A DNA stretch of 13,412 nucleotides from Candidatus Nanopelagicales bacterium (lineage in GTDB: Bacteria; Actinomycetota; Actinomycetes; S36-B12). The stretch spans positions 1 to 13,412 of the forward strand of contig JAURQC010000040.1 in the NCBI GenBank assembly GCA_030836325.1. Reading direction: 5' to 3'. Made by a program: the position numbers and the translations under genes. The notes below the pieces were generated by a model. That model was not told where the DNA came from, made no database searches, and worked only from the letters and a program-made list of their open reading frames with translations. This document shows positions 1-7,485 of the stretch, piece after piece (the first letter of the stretch is position 1; each line of letters opens with the position of its first letter).

Positions 1-122
1 ATCAACACCAATTGGCTCAGCATGGACGTGAGCAAGCTGGGTTCTGCAGCGTCCCAGTCGTCTTGGGTCGTGGAGATCTGGATCCAGGGTGCGTCGGGCA
101 CCAGGTTTTTGCGGTTGCTCAT
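1..122 (-). CDS. Partial gene of unknown function (N-terminal 40 residues only), running off the left edge
   Basis: On the minus strand an ATG at 122-120 opens a frame with no stop as far as base 1, giving 40 complete codons. The protein begins MSNRKNLVPDAP and ends in a helical-looking stretch (EPSLLTSMLSQLVL). About 33 of the 40 third codon positions are G or C, as expected for a real gene in this genome. It is read divergently from the VOC/GntR pair, and the gap 123-232 would hold both promoters. No convincing Shine-Dalgarno sequence is visible; a TTG slightly further upstream in the same frame is an alternative start. The family cannot be told from 40 residues. The last helix faintly recalls the first helix of thiamine-diphosphate-dependent E1 alpha subunits, but this is only a guess. 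Confidence 0.55.
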   Translation of the reverse strand, partial: MSNRKNLVPDAPWIQISTTQDDWDAAEPSLLTSMLSQLVL

Positions 123-142
123 GCCCCGAGCGTGGCACAAAT

Positions 143-150
143 TGGATCCA
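143..150. promoter_or_regulatory. Candidate GntR-family operator, TGGATCCA copy in the divergent promoter region
   Basis: Palindrome TGGATCCA within TTGGATCCATTA. It is one of three copies in 125 bp (79-86, 143-150, 195-202), and two of them share the longer form TTGGATCCAT. FCD-type GntR regulators commonly bind short palindromes with TGG and CCA arms, and such a regulator is encoded by the second gene downstream. The assignment of regulator to site is inference. The copy at 79-86 lies inside the partial divergent gene and may be only coding sequence. Confidence 0.45.
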
Positions 151-194
151 TTAACAACCGAATATTGGCAAATTCCTTCCCAAATTGCAACTTT

Positions 195-202
195 TGGATC
201 CA
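195..202. promoter_or_regulatory. Candidate GntR-family operator, TGGATCCA copy nearest the VOC gene
   Basis: TGGATCCA within TTTTGGATCCATAATG, about 30 bp upstream of the VOC start codon. A promoter or a short leader is expected here, so a bound regulator would plausibly block transcription of the VOC-GntR pair. CATAAT at 201-206 resembles a -10 box but has no good -35 partner. The site is 52 bp from the copy at 143-150. Confidence 0.45.
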
Positions 203-232
203 TAATGGCGACTCTGACGAAAGGACGCACCC

Positions 233-736
233 ATGGCTCTGCCCGGCGTACGCCGCTTGGATCACATCGGTCTCACCGTTCCCGACCTTGCCCAGGCACG
301 GGACTTCCTCGTCGATGTGCCGGGCTGTGAGTACATGTACACCCTCGGTCCGTACGTCCACGAGGACTCAGATTGGATGCTCGAGCACTTGAACGTCCAT
401 CCACGCACGGTCATGCGCAAACTGCACTTCTTCCGTCTCGGTGGCCAGGCGGTCTTCGAGGTCTTCGAATACGAGGCTCCCGATCAGAAGACCGAAGTCC
501 CCAAGAACTCCGATATCGGTGGACACCACGTCGCCTTGTATGTCGATGATCTCGACGAGGCTGTTGCCTATCTCAAGGAACAGGGTGTCCAGGTCCTCGG
601 CGAACCGACGGTGAGCAAGAACGCCAGCGAAGGTCAGCGCTGGGTGTATTTTTTGGCGCCATGGGGAATGCACTTCGAACTCGTTTCCTACCCCAATGGC
701 AAGGCATTCGACCATCACCCCGAGCGATTTGCGTAG
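233..736 (+). CDS. VOC (vicinal oxygen chelate) family protein
   Basis: A 167-residue protein made of two beta-alpha-beta-beta-beta modules of the VOC superfamily (glyoxalase I, extradiol dioxygenases, bleomycin-resistance proteins, methylmalonyl-CoA epimerase). The expected four metal ligands can all be placed: His11 (DHIGLTV), Glu76 (VFEVFEY), His99 (HHVALYV) and Glu149 (HFELVSYP). It is therefore probably an active, metal-dependent enzyme rather than a binding protein. The start is ATG 233, preceded by the Shine-Dalgarno-like GAAAGGA at 218-224. Its stop codon directly abuts the start of the GntR gene, so the two are co-transcribed and the enzyme is likely controlled by that regulator. The reaction cannot be read from sequence; an isomerase, lyase or dioxygenase on a small catabolic intermediate is possible. 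Confidence 0.85.
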   Translation: MALPGVRRLDHIGLTVPDLAQARDFLVDVPGCEYMYTLGPYVHEDSDWMLEHLNVHPRTVMRKLHFFRLGGQAVFEVFEYEAPDQKTEVPKNSDIGGHHVALYVDDLDEAVAYLKEQGVQVLGEPTVSKNASEGQRWVYFLAPWGMHFELVSYPNGKAFDHHPERFA

Positions 737-1402
737 ATGATGACCGAAAGCCCCGGTAGTTCTGCTGCGAGTTCGCGCATTGCCGATGCACTTCGCGCAG
801 ACATCCTCGATGGCTCGATTCCCCCAGGACAGCGTCTTCGGCAAGAGGACATCGCTGAGCGCCTAGGTGGAAGTCGGCTCCCGGTACGTGAGGCATTGCG
901 CATGCTAGCCGCCGAGGGCCTAGTGCAGATTGAACCGAACAAGGGTGCCCGTGTCCCGTTCCTCGATCCCGGTGAAGTTGAGACGCTCTACCGGATGCGA
1001 GAGCGCCTCGAACCGCTCGCTTTGGTGGAGAGCATGGCCAAGTTGGGCCCGGCGGAGATGGCAGAGATCGAGGCGATCCAGCGCAGGATCGAAGAAGGCG
1101 TTGACGTCTCGGAGTTCCTGGTGCTGGACCGGGAGTTCCACATGGCCACATACACCGGGTGCAGCGACGAGCACCTGATGTCCTCGGTCATGCGGTTGTG
1201 GAACGCCACGCAGCACTATCGCCGGGCGTTTATGTCCTTCACCGGTCCGGGTCGCGCGTGGATCGTCAACGCGGAGCATCGGCTCTTGATGGAAGCCATC
1301 GAACGACAAGACCCCGACGATGCCGAGTTGTATCTACTGGGTCATATCCGTCGCACCAGGAAGGAACTGGTGCGACATCCGGAGATATTTAGTACGGATT
1401 AG
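737..1402 (+). CDS. GntR family transcriptional regulator, FCD (FadR-like) subfamily
   Basis: A 221-residue cytoplasmic repressor-type protein. The N-terminal winged helix-turn-helix spans about residues 13-80; the recognition region reads GGSRLPVREALRMLAAEGLV, followed by the wing. A C-terminal all-helical FCD effector domain spans about 85-215 and has the typical metal/ligand-binding pattern D..H (LDREFH), a later His in NAEHRLL and a His in LLGHIRR. FCD regulators usually sense carboxylates or sugar acids. The start ATG at 737 directly follows the VOC stop, and a second ATG at 740 is equally possible. The 3' end overlaps the end of the convergent M24 gene by 14 bp. A likely target is its own VOC-GntR unit through the TGGATCCA repeats, and perhaps the divergent gene; this is inferred. 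Confidence 0.92.
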   Translation: MMTESPGSSAASSRIADALRADILDGSIPPGQRLRQEDIAERLGGSRLPVREALRMLAAEGLVQIEPNKGARVPFLDPGEVETLYRMRERLEPLALVESMAKLGPAEMAEIEAIQRRIEEGVDVSEFLVLDREFHMATYTGCSDEHLMSSVMRLWNATQHYRRAFMSFTGPGRAWIVNAEHRLLMEAIERQDPDDAELYLLGHIRRTRKELVRHPEIFSTD

Positions 1403-2654
1403 TAACGACGAGTTCCTCCGCCGGGAACAGTGTCAGCAACTCAGCACCGTCCTCAGTAACGACGAGTTCTTCCTCGATTCGTGCAGCCGAGTGTCCGTCG
1501 CTCGCTGGCCAGTAGGTTTCGAGTGCGAACACCATGCCGGGCTTGATCTCCACCGGGTTCTCCAGTGAATTCAGGCGGCTGATTACGGGGCGCTCGTGGA
1601 GACCAAGGCCTAGTCCATGTCCGAATTGGAGTCCGAAGGCCTCCATCTCCGATGAGAAACCGAATTCCTCGGCCTTAGGCCACAGCGCGGCGATCTGGTC
1701 GGTGGTGACGCCTGGCCTGACCATGGCAATGGCGGAGTCGATGAGTTCGCGAGCCTTTTTGTAGGCGTCGCGGTGAGCGGTGGTGGCGCGTCCGACGGCG
1801 AAGGTGCGGTAGTAACAGGTTCGGTAGCCGTTGAAGGCGTGGATGATGTCGAAGTACGCCTGGTCACCCGGACGGATCAGCCGGTCGGAGAAGACGTGGG
1901 GGTGTGGTGAGCAGCGCTCGCCGGCGATCGAGTTGATGGCCTCGACCTGCTCGGATCCCATTTCGAGGAGACGGCCAGTAGCGAGGGCGACGATGTCGTT
2001 TTCGCGGACGCCGGGCTTGAGGGCCTCAAAGATATCTTGATAGACGCCGTCGACCATCGCGGCCGCTTGGCTCAGCAACAGAATCTCGTCCTGGTTCTTG
2101 ATCTGCCGGGCGTCGAGCATGACTTGCTGGCCGTCTCGGACGTCGATTCCGGCCGCCTCGAGTTCGCGGAGCATCGGCATCTCGACGACGTCGACGCCCA
2201 GGGGCATTCCGGCCACGCCCTCTTCCTTCAAGATCGCGGCGATCTCGCGGGCGGTTCCCTGTGGGAGTCCGGACGTGGGGGAGATGGCACCTTGCAGGCC
2301 GTTGTTGCCACCGTTGGACTGCTCGGGCTTGAGCCACGGTGAGTACATTCGGTGGTTCTTGGCTGCAGATCCGAAGTCCCAGATCCACGGTTCGCCGGTA
2401 CGCGTCAGCAACGCCCAGCGTTCTGTCTTGTTGTAGCCCCAGGTGCCGATGTGGGTGGCCGTGAGATAGCGGATGTTCGACGACTCGAAGACCAGGAGCG
2501 CCCCCAGATCGCTCGCCTCTAGCGCCTGACGTGCCCGGCTGAGCCGATAGTCCCGCAGGCGGGAGTAGTCGACCCGCTCCTCCCAGTCGACACCGATGAT
2601 GCCGGGTGCGGCGATGGATGTCTGGGCGAATTCGCTTGCGGGCATGAGTGTCAT
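1389..2654 (-). CDS. M24 family metallopeptidase-fold protein (aminopeptidase P/creatinase-like), altered metal site
   Basis: A 421-residue protein with a creatinase-like N-terminal domain (about 30-180) and a C-terminal pita-bread domain (about 195-415). The M24 metal ligands can be aligned: Asp269 (YFDIIH), His346 (FGHGLGLGLHE), Glu379 (FALETYW) and Glu394 (ARIEEELVV) are present. The second Asp, expected 11 residues after the first, is Cys280 (GYRTCYYRTF, codon TGT). The usual two-metal peptidase centre is therefore probably changed. Some M24-fold enzymes such as creatinase work without metal, and others such as ectoine hydrolase and DddP act on non-peptide substrates. The gene lies downstream of the ABC importer in the same direction, 150 bp after the binding-protein gene and behind a strong hairpin, which suggests it acts on the imported compound. 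Start ATG 2654 or 2645; no clear Shine-Dalgarno. The 3' end overlaps the GntR gene by 14 bp. Confidence 0.87.
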   Translation of the reverse strand: MTLMPASEFAQTSIAAPGIIGVDWEERVDYSRLRDYRLSRARQALEASDLGALLVFESSNIRYLTATHIGTWGYNKTERWALLTRTGEPWIWDFGSAAKNHRMYSPWLKPEQSNGGNNGLQGAISPTSGLPQGTAREIAAILKEEGVAGMPLGVDVVEMPMLRELEAAGIDVRDGQQVMLDARQIKNQDEILLLSQAAAMVDGVYQDIFEALKPGVRENDIVALATGRLLEMGSEQVEAINSIAGERCSPHPHVFSDRLIRPGDQAYFDIIHAFNGYRTCYYRTFAVGRATTAHRDAYKKARELIDSAIAMVRPGVTTDQIAALWPKAEEFGFSSEMEAFGLQFGHGLGLGLHERPVISRLNSLENPVEIKPGMVFALETYWPASDGHSAARIEEELVVTEDGAELLTLFPAEELVVTNPY

Positions 2655-2666
2655 TGGGACGTGTTC

Positions 2667-2711
2667 TCACAATTCTTCGAGGGGGATGAACTCGTTTAGC
2701 GGGGCGGCCAT
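2667..2711 (-). other. Possible short leader ORF (14 codons) before the M24 gene
   Basis: On the minus strand ATG 2711-2709 opens a 14-codon frame, MAAPLNEFIPLEEL, ending in TGA at 2669-2667. This is 12 nt before the M24 start codon and directly after the hairpin at 2726-2766. Its position between a terminator-like hairpin and a gene start is what a leader peptide would have. There is no strong ribosome binding site and no run of a regulatory codon, so chance is a fair explanation. Confidence 0.15.
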
Positions 2712-2725
2712 GAAAGGGCCCCGGT

Positions 2726-2766
2726 GGTGGGGTTGCCCTGACGTCGAGTGTCGGGACAACCCCACC
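2726..2766 (-). terminator. Strong hairpin between binding-protein gene and M24 gene (terminator or attenuator)
   Basis: Two 17-base arms, 2726-2742 (GGTGGGGTTGCCCTGAC) and 2750-2766, are complementary except at two positions where a G-U type pair is possible in one strand, and enclose a 7-base loop. On the minus strand the hairpin lies 38 bp after the binding-protein stop codon and is followed by ACCGGGGCCCTTTC, not by a long T run. Actinobacterial terminators often lack a U tail. It would end or reduce transcription after the importer genes, or stabilise the 3' end of the abundant binding-protein message. Confidence 0.65.
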
Positions 2767-2770
2767 GGTG

Positions 2771-2784
2771 CCTACGAAAGTAGG
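2771..2784. repeat. Small perfect hairpin next to the terminator
   Basis: CCTAC-GAAA-GTAGG is a perfect 5-bp stem with a 4-base loop, between the binding-protein stop and the large hairpin. On the minus strand it is preceded by AAACCCC, which could alternatively pair with the GGGGTT of the next hairpin arm, so two mutually exclusive folds are possible. Confidence 0.4.
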
Positions 2785-2803
2785 CGGGGTTTAACTGAGC
2801 GAT

Positions 2804-3871
2804 TTACCACTCGGGAGCGACGTCCGGGGACTCCCAGTTCTCGATGGTGACCTTCGGGTTCGGCATGTAGAGCACCGATCCTTCGTCGTCACGGCCGAGG
2901 TTGGTGTCACCGGTCATCGCGCGGTAGATGCCAACGACCGCGTTCTCGCCGTCCCACGAGGAGGACTGGAAGACCGTGCCGTCGAGCTCACCGGAGCCGA
3001 CCAGCGGGTTACCCAGGAAGGTGTTGCCGATAGAGGTAACGATCAGGCCGTCGACATCTAAGCCCTGAGCCTTGGCAGCGTCGATGGCACCGGCGACCAT
3101 GGTGTCGTCAGCGGCGTAGATGCCCTGAACGTTGCCCTGGTTGGCGGTGAGCATCTCCGAAGCCGCGAGCTGCGACTCATCCTTGTTCCAGTTACCGGGC
3201 TGCTCGGCGAGGATGGTTACGTTCGGGCACAGCTCGGCGACGGTCTCCTTGAAGCCGTTGCCGCGCAGGGTGGCCACCGAGTTACCGGTGAGGCCGTTTA
3301 CCTGGATGACGCCGATCTCGGCACCGTCGGCGAACTCACACATCATCTCGGCGGAGGCAGCGCCCTGGCCGTAGCTATCGGTACCGGAGTAGCCGTAGGT
3401 GAGATCGGTGTCCTCGGGGTTCACATCAGCGTTGGTGATCCACACCGGGATACCAGCGTCGTTCGCGGCCTGGAGGCAGGGACGGATCGAGTCCGCCACG
3501 GCCGGCCACAAGATGATGCCGTCGGGCTGGGCAGCAACTGCGACCTCGCACTCGCTGGCCTGCTTGTCGGCGTCGTACTCCGAGTTGGTGATCGTCAGGT
3601 TGATACCGAGTTCGGCAGCCTTCTCCTCCATCGGGGGGAGGTAGGTGGTGCCGTAGGGCTGGTCGTTGCCCTGCGGGAGGAGCGCGTAGACCTCGTAGGT
3701 CTCGTCACCGGCCGCTGCGGCATCTTCCGCTGCGGTTTCCTCGGATGTAGCAGCATCGTCGCTGCCCCCTGCGTCTGCGCTGGAGGAGTCGTCAGACCCA
3801 CCACAGGCAGCGAGGGTAAGCGTCGCAGCAGCGAGGATGCTGGCCGCAACGGTAAGGCGAGACTTTCGCAT
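2804..3871 (-). CDS. Sugar-type ABC transporter substrate-binding lipoprotein (Peripla_BP_4 type)
   Basis: A 355-residue extracellular binding protein. Residues 1-22 are a lipoprotein signal (MRKSR, then a hydrophobic stretch) ending in the lipobox LAAC with lipidated Cys23. An acidic Ser/Ala/Asp/Glu-rich linker of about 35 residues follows, then the two-lobed periplasmic-binding-protein fold. Fold signatures are the first strand YEVYALLPQGNDQPYG, GIILWPAVADS, AGIPVWITNADVN, and the late IYAADDTMVAGAIDAAKAQG, all typical of ribose/galactose-like (CUT2) binding proteins. An ATG at 3871 is preceded by GAAAGAGGCAAG. It is the fourth gene of the importer operon, 64 bp after the second permease, and a strong hairpin follows. 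Asp, Asn and Trp residues in the ligand lobe fit a polar carbohydrate-like ligand, but which one cannot be said. Confidence 0.93.
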   Translation of the reverse strand: MRKSRLTVAASILAAATLTLAACGGSDDSSSADAGGSDDAATSEETAAEDAAAAGDETYEVYALLPQGNDQPYGTTYLPPMEEKAAELGINLTITNSEYDADKQASECEVAVAAQPDGIILWPAVADSIRPCLQAANDAGIPVWITNADVNPEDTDLTYGYSGTDSYGQGAASAEMMCEFADGAEIGVIQVNGLTGNSVATLRGNGFKETVAELCPNVTILAEQPGNWNKDESQLAASEMLTANQGNVQGIYAADDTMVAGAIDAAKAQGLDVDGLIVTSIGNTFLGNPLVGSGELDGTVFQSSSWDGENAVVGIYRAMTGDTNLGRDDEGSVLYMPNPKVTIENWESPDVAPEW

Positions 3872-3935
3872 AACTTGCCTCTTTCGGTTGGTTTTCTCCG
3901 GTCTGCCACCTGTCGATGGCTATCCCTCGGCGGTG

Positions 3936-4961
3936 TTAGCCGTCGGGGGATTTCGCGCGGCTTTGCAGAAGAGTCCGCAGACTTCCGCGAACCGCACGAA
4001 TACTCGATGGATCCGTCGTCACTGCGACGAGCAGGATCACGCCGATGTAGATCTGTTGGATGGGTACCTGAACACCTGAGATGGTCAAGGCGACCTGCAG
4101 GATTCCCAGCGATGCTGCACCGATCAAGGTTCCGACGATCGAGCCTCGGCCACCCTTGAGGTAGTTGCCACCGATGATCGCGGCAGCAAAACTCGCGAGC
4201 AGAACAGTCGATCCCGCCGTGGGATCGGCCGTTGTGCGCTCCAGCGTGTTGATCACCCCGGCGAGGGCCGAGACGAATCCCGAGATCATGAAGCCGGTGA
4301 AGATTCGGCGATTAACGGGGATACCGGCATCGCGCGCTGCTTGGCGGTTGCCACCAACGGCGAAGAATTCCCGGCCGGCCTTGACCCGCGAGACAAACAC
4401 CTGAATCGCGATGAAGACGAGGATGAAGATGATGATGCGTGGGGTCAGCGGCCCGAGCAATGGCTGACCGAAGGCAATGCCGGCGTCCTTATTCGCCAGG
4501 CTCACCGGCGCTTCATTCGACAGCACGAATGCCAACCCGCGCAGGGCGAACAGCGTGCCCAGCGTTGCGATGAACGAGTTGATCCCGATCACGGCAACAA
4601 AGAAGGCATTGATCACGCCCACGATCAGACCGGCGGCTAGACCCGCGATGATGCCCAAAGTCAGGTCGGGGATGCTGGCCATGATGACGCCGGCCACGGC
4701 AAGGGTGCTCGCCACGCTCAGGTCGAGTTCGCCCATCAAGATGACCGCTGTGAGGCCGAGGGCCACGATCCCGATAAGCGCAATGCGACCCAGAGTTACG
4801 TCGTAGGCAGTCAGTGCCAGCGGCTCGGTGAGGGCGACCACGACGATGATGAACGCCAGCAGCGCAACGCCGCGACCCTCGGTGCGTCGAGACGCGATGG
4901 TTCGGATTCGTCCCCACGTTCCGGTGGACGTATTGGTATCCAGGGAGATGGTCTGGCTCAT
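3936..4961 (-). CDS. ABC transporter permease, ribose/RbsC type (second of pair)
   Basis: A 341-residue polytopic membrane protein of the BPD_transp_2 family, with about 8-10 hydrophobic segments after a polar N-terminus of some 30 residues. Family marks are GELDLSVASTLAVAG (about residues 77-91), the cytoplasmic loop GREFFAVGGNRQAARDAGIPV that contacts the ATPase, and GGRGSIVGTLIG near the end. It pairs with the permease encoded just upstream to form a heterodimeric channel. Its ATG overlaps the stop of that gene (ATGA, 4958-4961), indicating translational coupling. The binding-protein gene follows after 64 bp. Confidence 0.93.
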   Translation of the reverse strand: MSQTISLDTNTSTGTWGRIRTIASRRTEGRGVALLAFIIVVVALTEPLALTAYDVTLGRIALIGIVALGLTAVILMGELDLSVASTLAVAGVIMASIPDLTLGIIAGLAAGLIVGVINAFFVAVIGINSFIATLGTLFALRGLAFVLSNEAPVSLANKDAGIAFGQPLLGPLTPRIIIFILVFIAIQVFVSRVKAGREFFAVGGNRQAARDAGIPVNRRIFTGFMISGFVSALAGVINTLERTTADPTAGSTVLLASFAAAIIGGNYLKGGRGSIVGTLIGAASLGILQVALTISGVQVPIQQIYIGVILLVAVTTDPSSIRAVRGSLRTLLQSRAKSPDG

Positions 4962-5962
4962 CGCTTGGCCACCTTCCTGGCCAGTGCGTCGAGGGAGACA
5001 GCCAAGACGATCAGCACTCCTAGAGCGACTTGTTGGTAGCCGAAGCTGATGCCGGACAGAACGAGGATGTTGGTCAGCACGCTGACGAAGATCACGCCGA
5101 GCAACGTGCGGTACACGCTCCCGCGACCACCGAAGACGCTGGTGCCGCCGACGATGATCGCGGCGAGGGCACGGAACTCGTATCCCACACCGTCGTTCGA
5201 GACTGCGGTGTTGGAGAAGGCCGCCAGGACGAAGCCGGCGATCATCGCTGCGATCGCGGTGACCAGGAAGGCACCAATGATCACGAGCGCGGTGTTGGTG
5301 CCACCGAGTCGGGTAGCGGACTCGTTCACGCCGAAGGATCGGACCAGGAATCCGAAGTTCGTTCGGTTGAGTAGCAGCCCGAGGATGATCGTCATGGCGA
5401 CAAGGACGAGCGCCGAGTAGGGGACCGGACCGATCTTGCCGAGTCCAAACGCCCTGATGGGGCCGTCGGGCGGACCGAAGAAGATCGATCCTCCTGAGAA
5501 GAAGCGCAATAGTCCAAGGCCGATGAACGTTGTCGAGAGCGTGACGATCACCGCGTTGGCCTTGAAGATGCCAACGGCTGTTCCGTTGACGAGTGCGAAG
5601 AGCAACGCAGCTGCCAGCGCGGCGAGGATCGCCAGGAAAAGACCGTGGCTGTTGCTGACGGCGATCAAGATGACGCCGGCGGTAGCAACCTGGGCCACGA
5701 CCGACAGGTCGAGGTAGTTGCCGCTAATGACCACAAAGGTCATGCCGACAGCCACGATGCCGATCGGAGCGGCGCGGTGGAAGACGTCGGTGATGTTGAA
5801 CAAAGAGCCGAAGCCGTCGACGAAGAGTAGGGCGAACAAGATGAGAACGGCGGTGAAGATGAAGATGCCGTTCTGGGAGATCCAGGTGAGGATGCCGGCA
5901 AGCCTGCTGGCCTCGGTGGTCCCCGTTGTTGCCGCGGGTGCGGGTGTTGTTTGCTGTGACAT
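4958..5962 (-). CDS. ABC transporter permease, ribose/RbsC type (first of pair)
   Basis: A 334-residue membrane protein of the same BPD_transp_2 family as the next gene. It has a short Thr/Ala-rich N-terminus, about 8-10 hydrophobic segments, the signature ISGNYLDLSVVAQVATAG, the ATPase-contact loop FLVRSFGVNESATRLGGTN, and GGTSVFGGRGSVYRTLLG near the C-terminus. Two different permeases plus one double ATPase is the usual make-up of many actinobacterial and rhizobial CUT2 importers for pentoses, polyols and sugar derivatives. The start overlaps the ATPase stop by one base (5962), and the end overlaps the next permease by 4 bp, so the genes form one transcript. Confidence 0.93.
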   Translation of the reverse strand: MSQQTTPAPAATTGTTEASRLAGILTWISQNGIFIFTAVLILFALLFVDGFGSLFNITDVFHRAAPIGIVAVGMTFVVISGNYLDLSVVAQVATAGVILIAVSNSHGLFLAILAALAAALLFALVNGTAVGIFKANAVIVTLSTTFIGLGLLRFFSGGSIFFGPPDGPIRAFGLGKIGPVPYSALVLVAMTIILGLLLNRTNFGFLVRSFGVNESATRLGGTNTALVIIGAFLVTAIAAMIAGFVLAAFSNTAVSNDGVGYEFRALAAIIVGGTSVFGGRGSVYRTLLGVIFVSVLTNILVLSGISFGYQQVALGVLIVLAVSLDALARKVAKR

Positions 5963-7479
5963 CAGGCAACCACTTCCGCTTCGCCGGCGGCGAGGGACAT
6001 GACCGATTGTTCGGATGCCTCTTCGCGGGTGAGAGTTCCGGTTATTCGTCCGTCACGCATGACATGAATGACGTCGGAGAGTTCGAGTAGTTCGGGAAGG
6101 TCGGAACTGACGACGAGTACGGCAGTGCCGTTGTCGGCCATTTCCTTGACGAGTCGGTGGATCTCGGTCTTGGCACCGACGTCCACACCGCGGGTGGGCT
6201 CATCGAGCACCATGAAGTCGGGCTTTCGTCCCAGCCACTTGGCGACTACGACCTTCTGCTGGTTACCACCGCTGTACTGACCGGCCTCGCGCTGGATCTC
6301 CGGCGGCCGGAGTCCGACCTTGTCGGCCAGTGACTGCGCAAATTCGGTGATCATCCGCGAGGCTTTGAACCCGAATCGGCTCAATTGCTGGCGGTTGGGA
6401 AGTCGGATGTTGTCCGAGACGCTCATGATGAGAGCGAGGCCGTCAGTGCGACGTTCCTCGGGCACGTAGCCGACGCCATTGCGAACCGCGGATGTGTAAC
6501 TCGACAAGGTCACGGTCTTGCCGTTGCGAGTCAAGGTCACGCGACCGGAGGTGCGGGTGTCGGCGCCGATGATGGCGCGAACGAGTTCTGAGCGGCCGGC
6601 TCCGACGAGTCCACCAAGGCCCACGATCTCGCCGGCACGAACCTCGAGGCTGACGTTGTTCACTCGGGGTGCAGTGATGTCCCGTGCGCTGAGGACAACG
6701 TCGCCGGGGTTCGCCACGCGGTGCGATTCGAGGTCCTTCTTGAGTTCCCGGCCCACCATGCTGTCGATCACTTCTTGCGGAGTGAGGTCCTCGATCGGCG
6801 CGCTGAGCACCTGCTTGCCGTCTCGCAGGATGGTCACATTCGAGGAAATCTCGAATACTTCTGGGATGCGGTGCGAGATGTAGGCGATGGCCATCCCCCC
6901 TGCCGCGAGGCGCTGGAGCATCCGCAGCAGGTAGTCGGTTTCCGCGGGGGTCAAGGTGGCGGTCGGCTCGTCGAGGATGAGCACCCTGGGTTGCCGAGCC
7001 ACCGCTCGGGCGATTTCCACGAACTGGCGGAGGGCTACCGAGAGCCGCGAGACGCGCTCGTCGAGGTCGACCGAGACGCCGATCTCCGCGAGTGCGGCTG
7101 CGGCGATCTCTTTAAGCTCCTTGTATTTGGTAAACCCGAAGGTGGTGGGGAAGGCCCCGAGCAGGATGTTCTCGGCGACGGTCATCTCTGGAACGAGGCT
7201 CAGCTCTTGGTGGACGAGGGCGATCCCGGCGTCTATAGCCGACCTCGTTCCCGGTTCCACCTGCTCGCCGTAGACCATCACCGAGCCGCTGTCGGCCTCG
7301 ATGATGCCGGCCATGACCCTCATGAGGGTCGACTTGCCCGCGCCGTTTTCACCGACGATCGAATGGATTTCTCCAGGGGCGATTTTCAAGGAGACATCGT
7401 CGACGGCGAGTGCCCCTCCGAAGCGCTTGACTATGTGGGATGCCTCGATGGCGATCCCGGTGTTGCCCGATTGGCCCAC
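5962..7479 (-). CDS. Sugar ABC transporter ATP-binding protein, two fused ABC domains (RbsA/MglA type)
   Basis: With GTG 7479 as start the protein has 505 residues and two tandem ABC domains. Domain 1: Walker A GENGAGKST (43-51), Q-loop HQE (90-92), degenerate signature LSVALRQ, Walker B LILDEPT (167-173). Domain 2: degenerate Walker A GLVGAGRSE (290-298), a full signature YSGGNQQK (402-409), Walker B VLDEPT (424-429), and SSD in place of the switch His. This asymmetry is normal for the RbsA/MglA family. The frame is open to an ATG at 7512, but only the GTG at 7479 has a good Shine-Dalgarno (GGGAG, 6 nt away), so it is preferred. It is the first gene of the importer operon and energises the two permeases encoded next. 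Confidence 0.94.
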   Translation of the reverse strand: MGQSGNTGIAIEASHIVKRFGGALAVDDVSLKIAPGEIHSIVGENGAGKSTLMRVMAGIIEADSGSVMVYGEQVEPGTRSAIDAGIALVHQELSLVPEMTVAENILLGAFPTTFGFTKYKELKEIAAAALAEIGVSVDLDERVSRLSVALRQFVEIARAVARQPRVLILDEPTATLTPAETDYLLRMLQRLAAGGMAIAYISHRIPEVFEISSNVTILRDGKQVLSAPIEDLTPQEVIDSMVGRELKKDLESHRVANPGDVVLSARDITAPRVNNVSLEVRAGEIVGLGGLVGAGRSELVRAIIGADTRTSGRVTLTRNGKTVTLSSYTSAVRNGVGYVPEERRTDGLALIMSVSDNIRLPNRQQLSRFGFKASRMITEFAQSLADKVGLRPPEIQREAGQYSGGNQQKVVVAKWLGRKPDFMVLDEPTRGVDVGAKTEIHRLVKEMADNGTAVLVVSSDLPELLELSDVIHVMRDGRITGTLTREEASEQSVMSLAAGEAEVVA

Positions 7480-7485
7480 GTGGTG

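Noticed and set aside
257..266. TTGGATCACA as a fourth copy of the TGGATCCA word
   Set aside because: It lies in the VOC coding region over the conserved LDHIG motif, does not complete the palindrome, and is explained by codon choice.
1389..2654. M24 protein as the DMSP lyase DddP
   Set aside because: The sequence has the general M24 pattern but carries His353 (GLHE) where DddP has its catalytic Asp, and it lacks the second metal Asp that DddP keeps.
2662..2668. TGTTCTC half-site upstream of the M24 gene as a third copy of the 19-bp operator
   Set aside because: The right half does not match, and a 7-base word is expected about once or twice in a window of this size.
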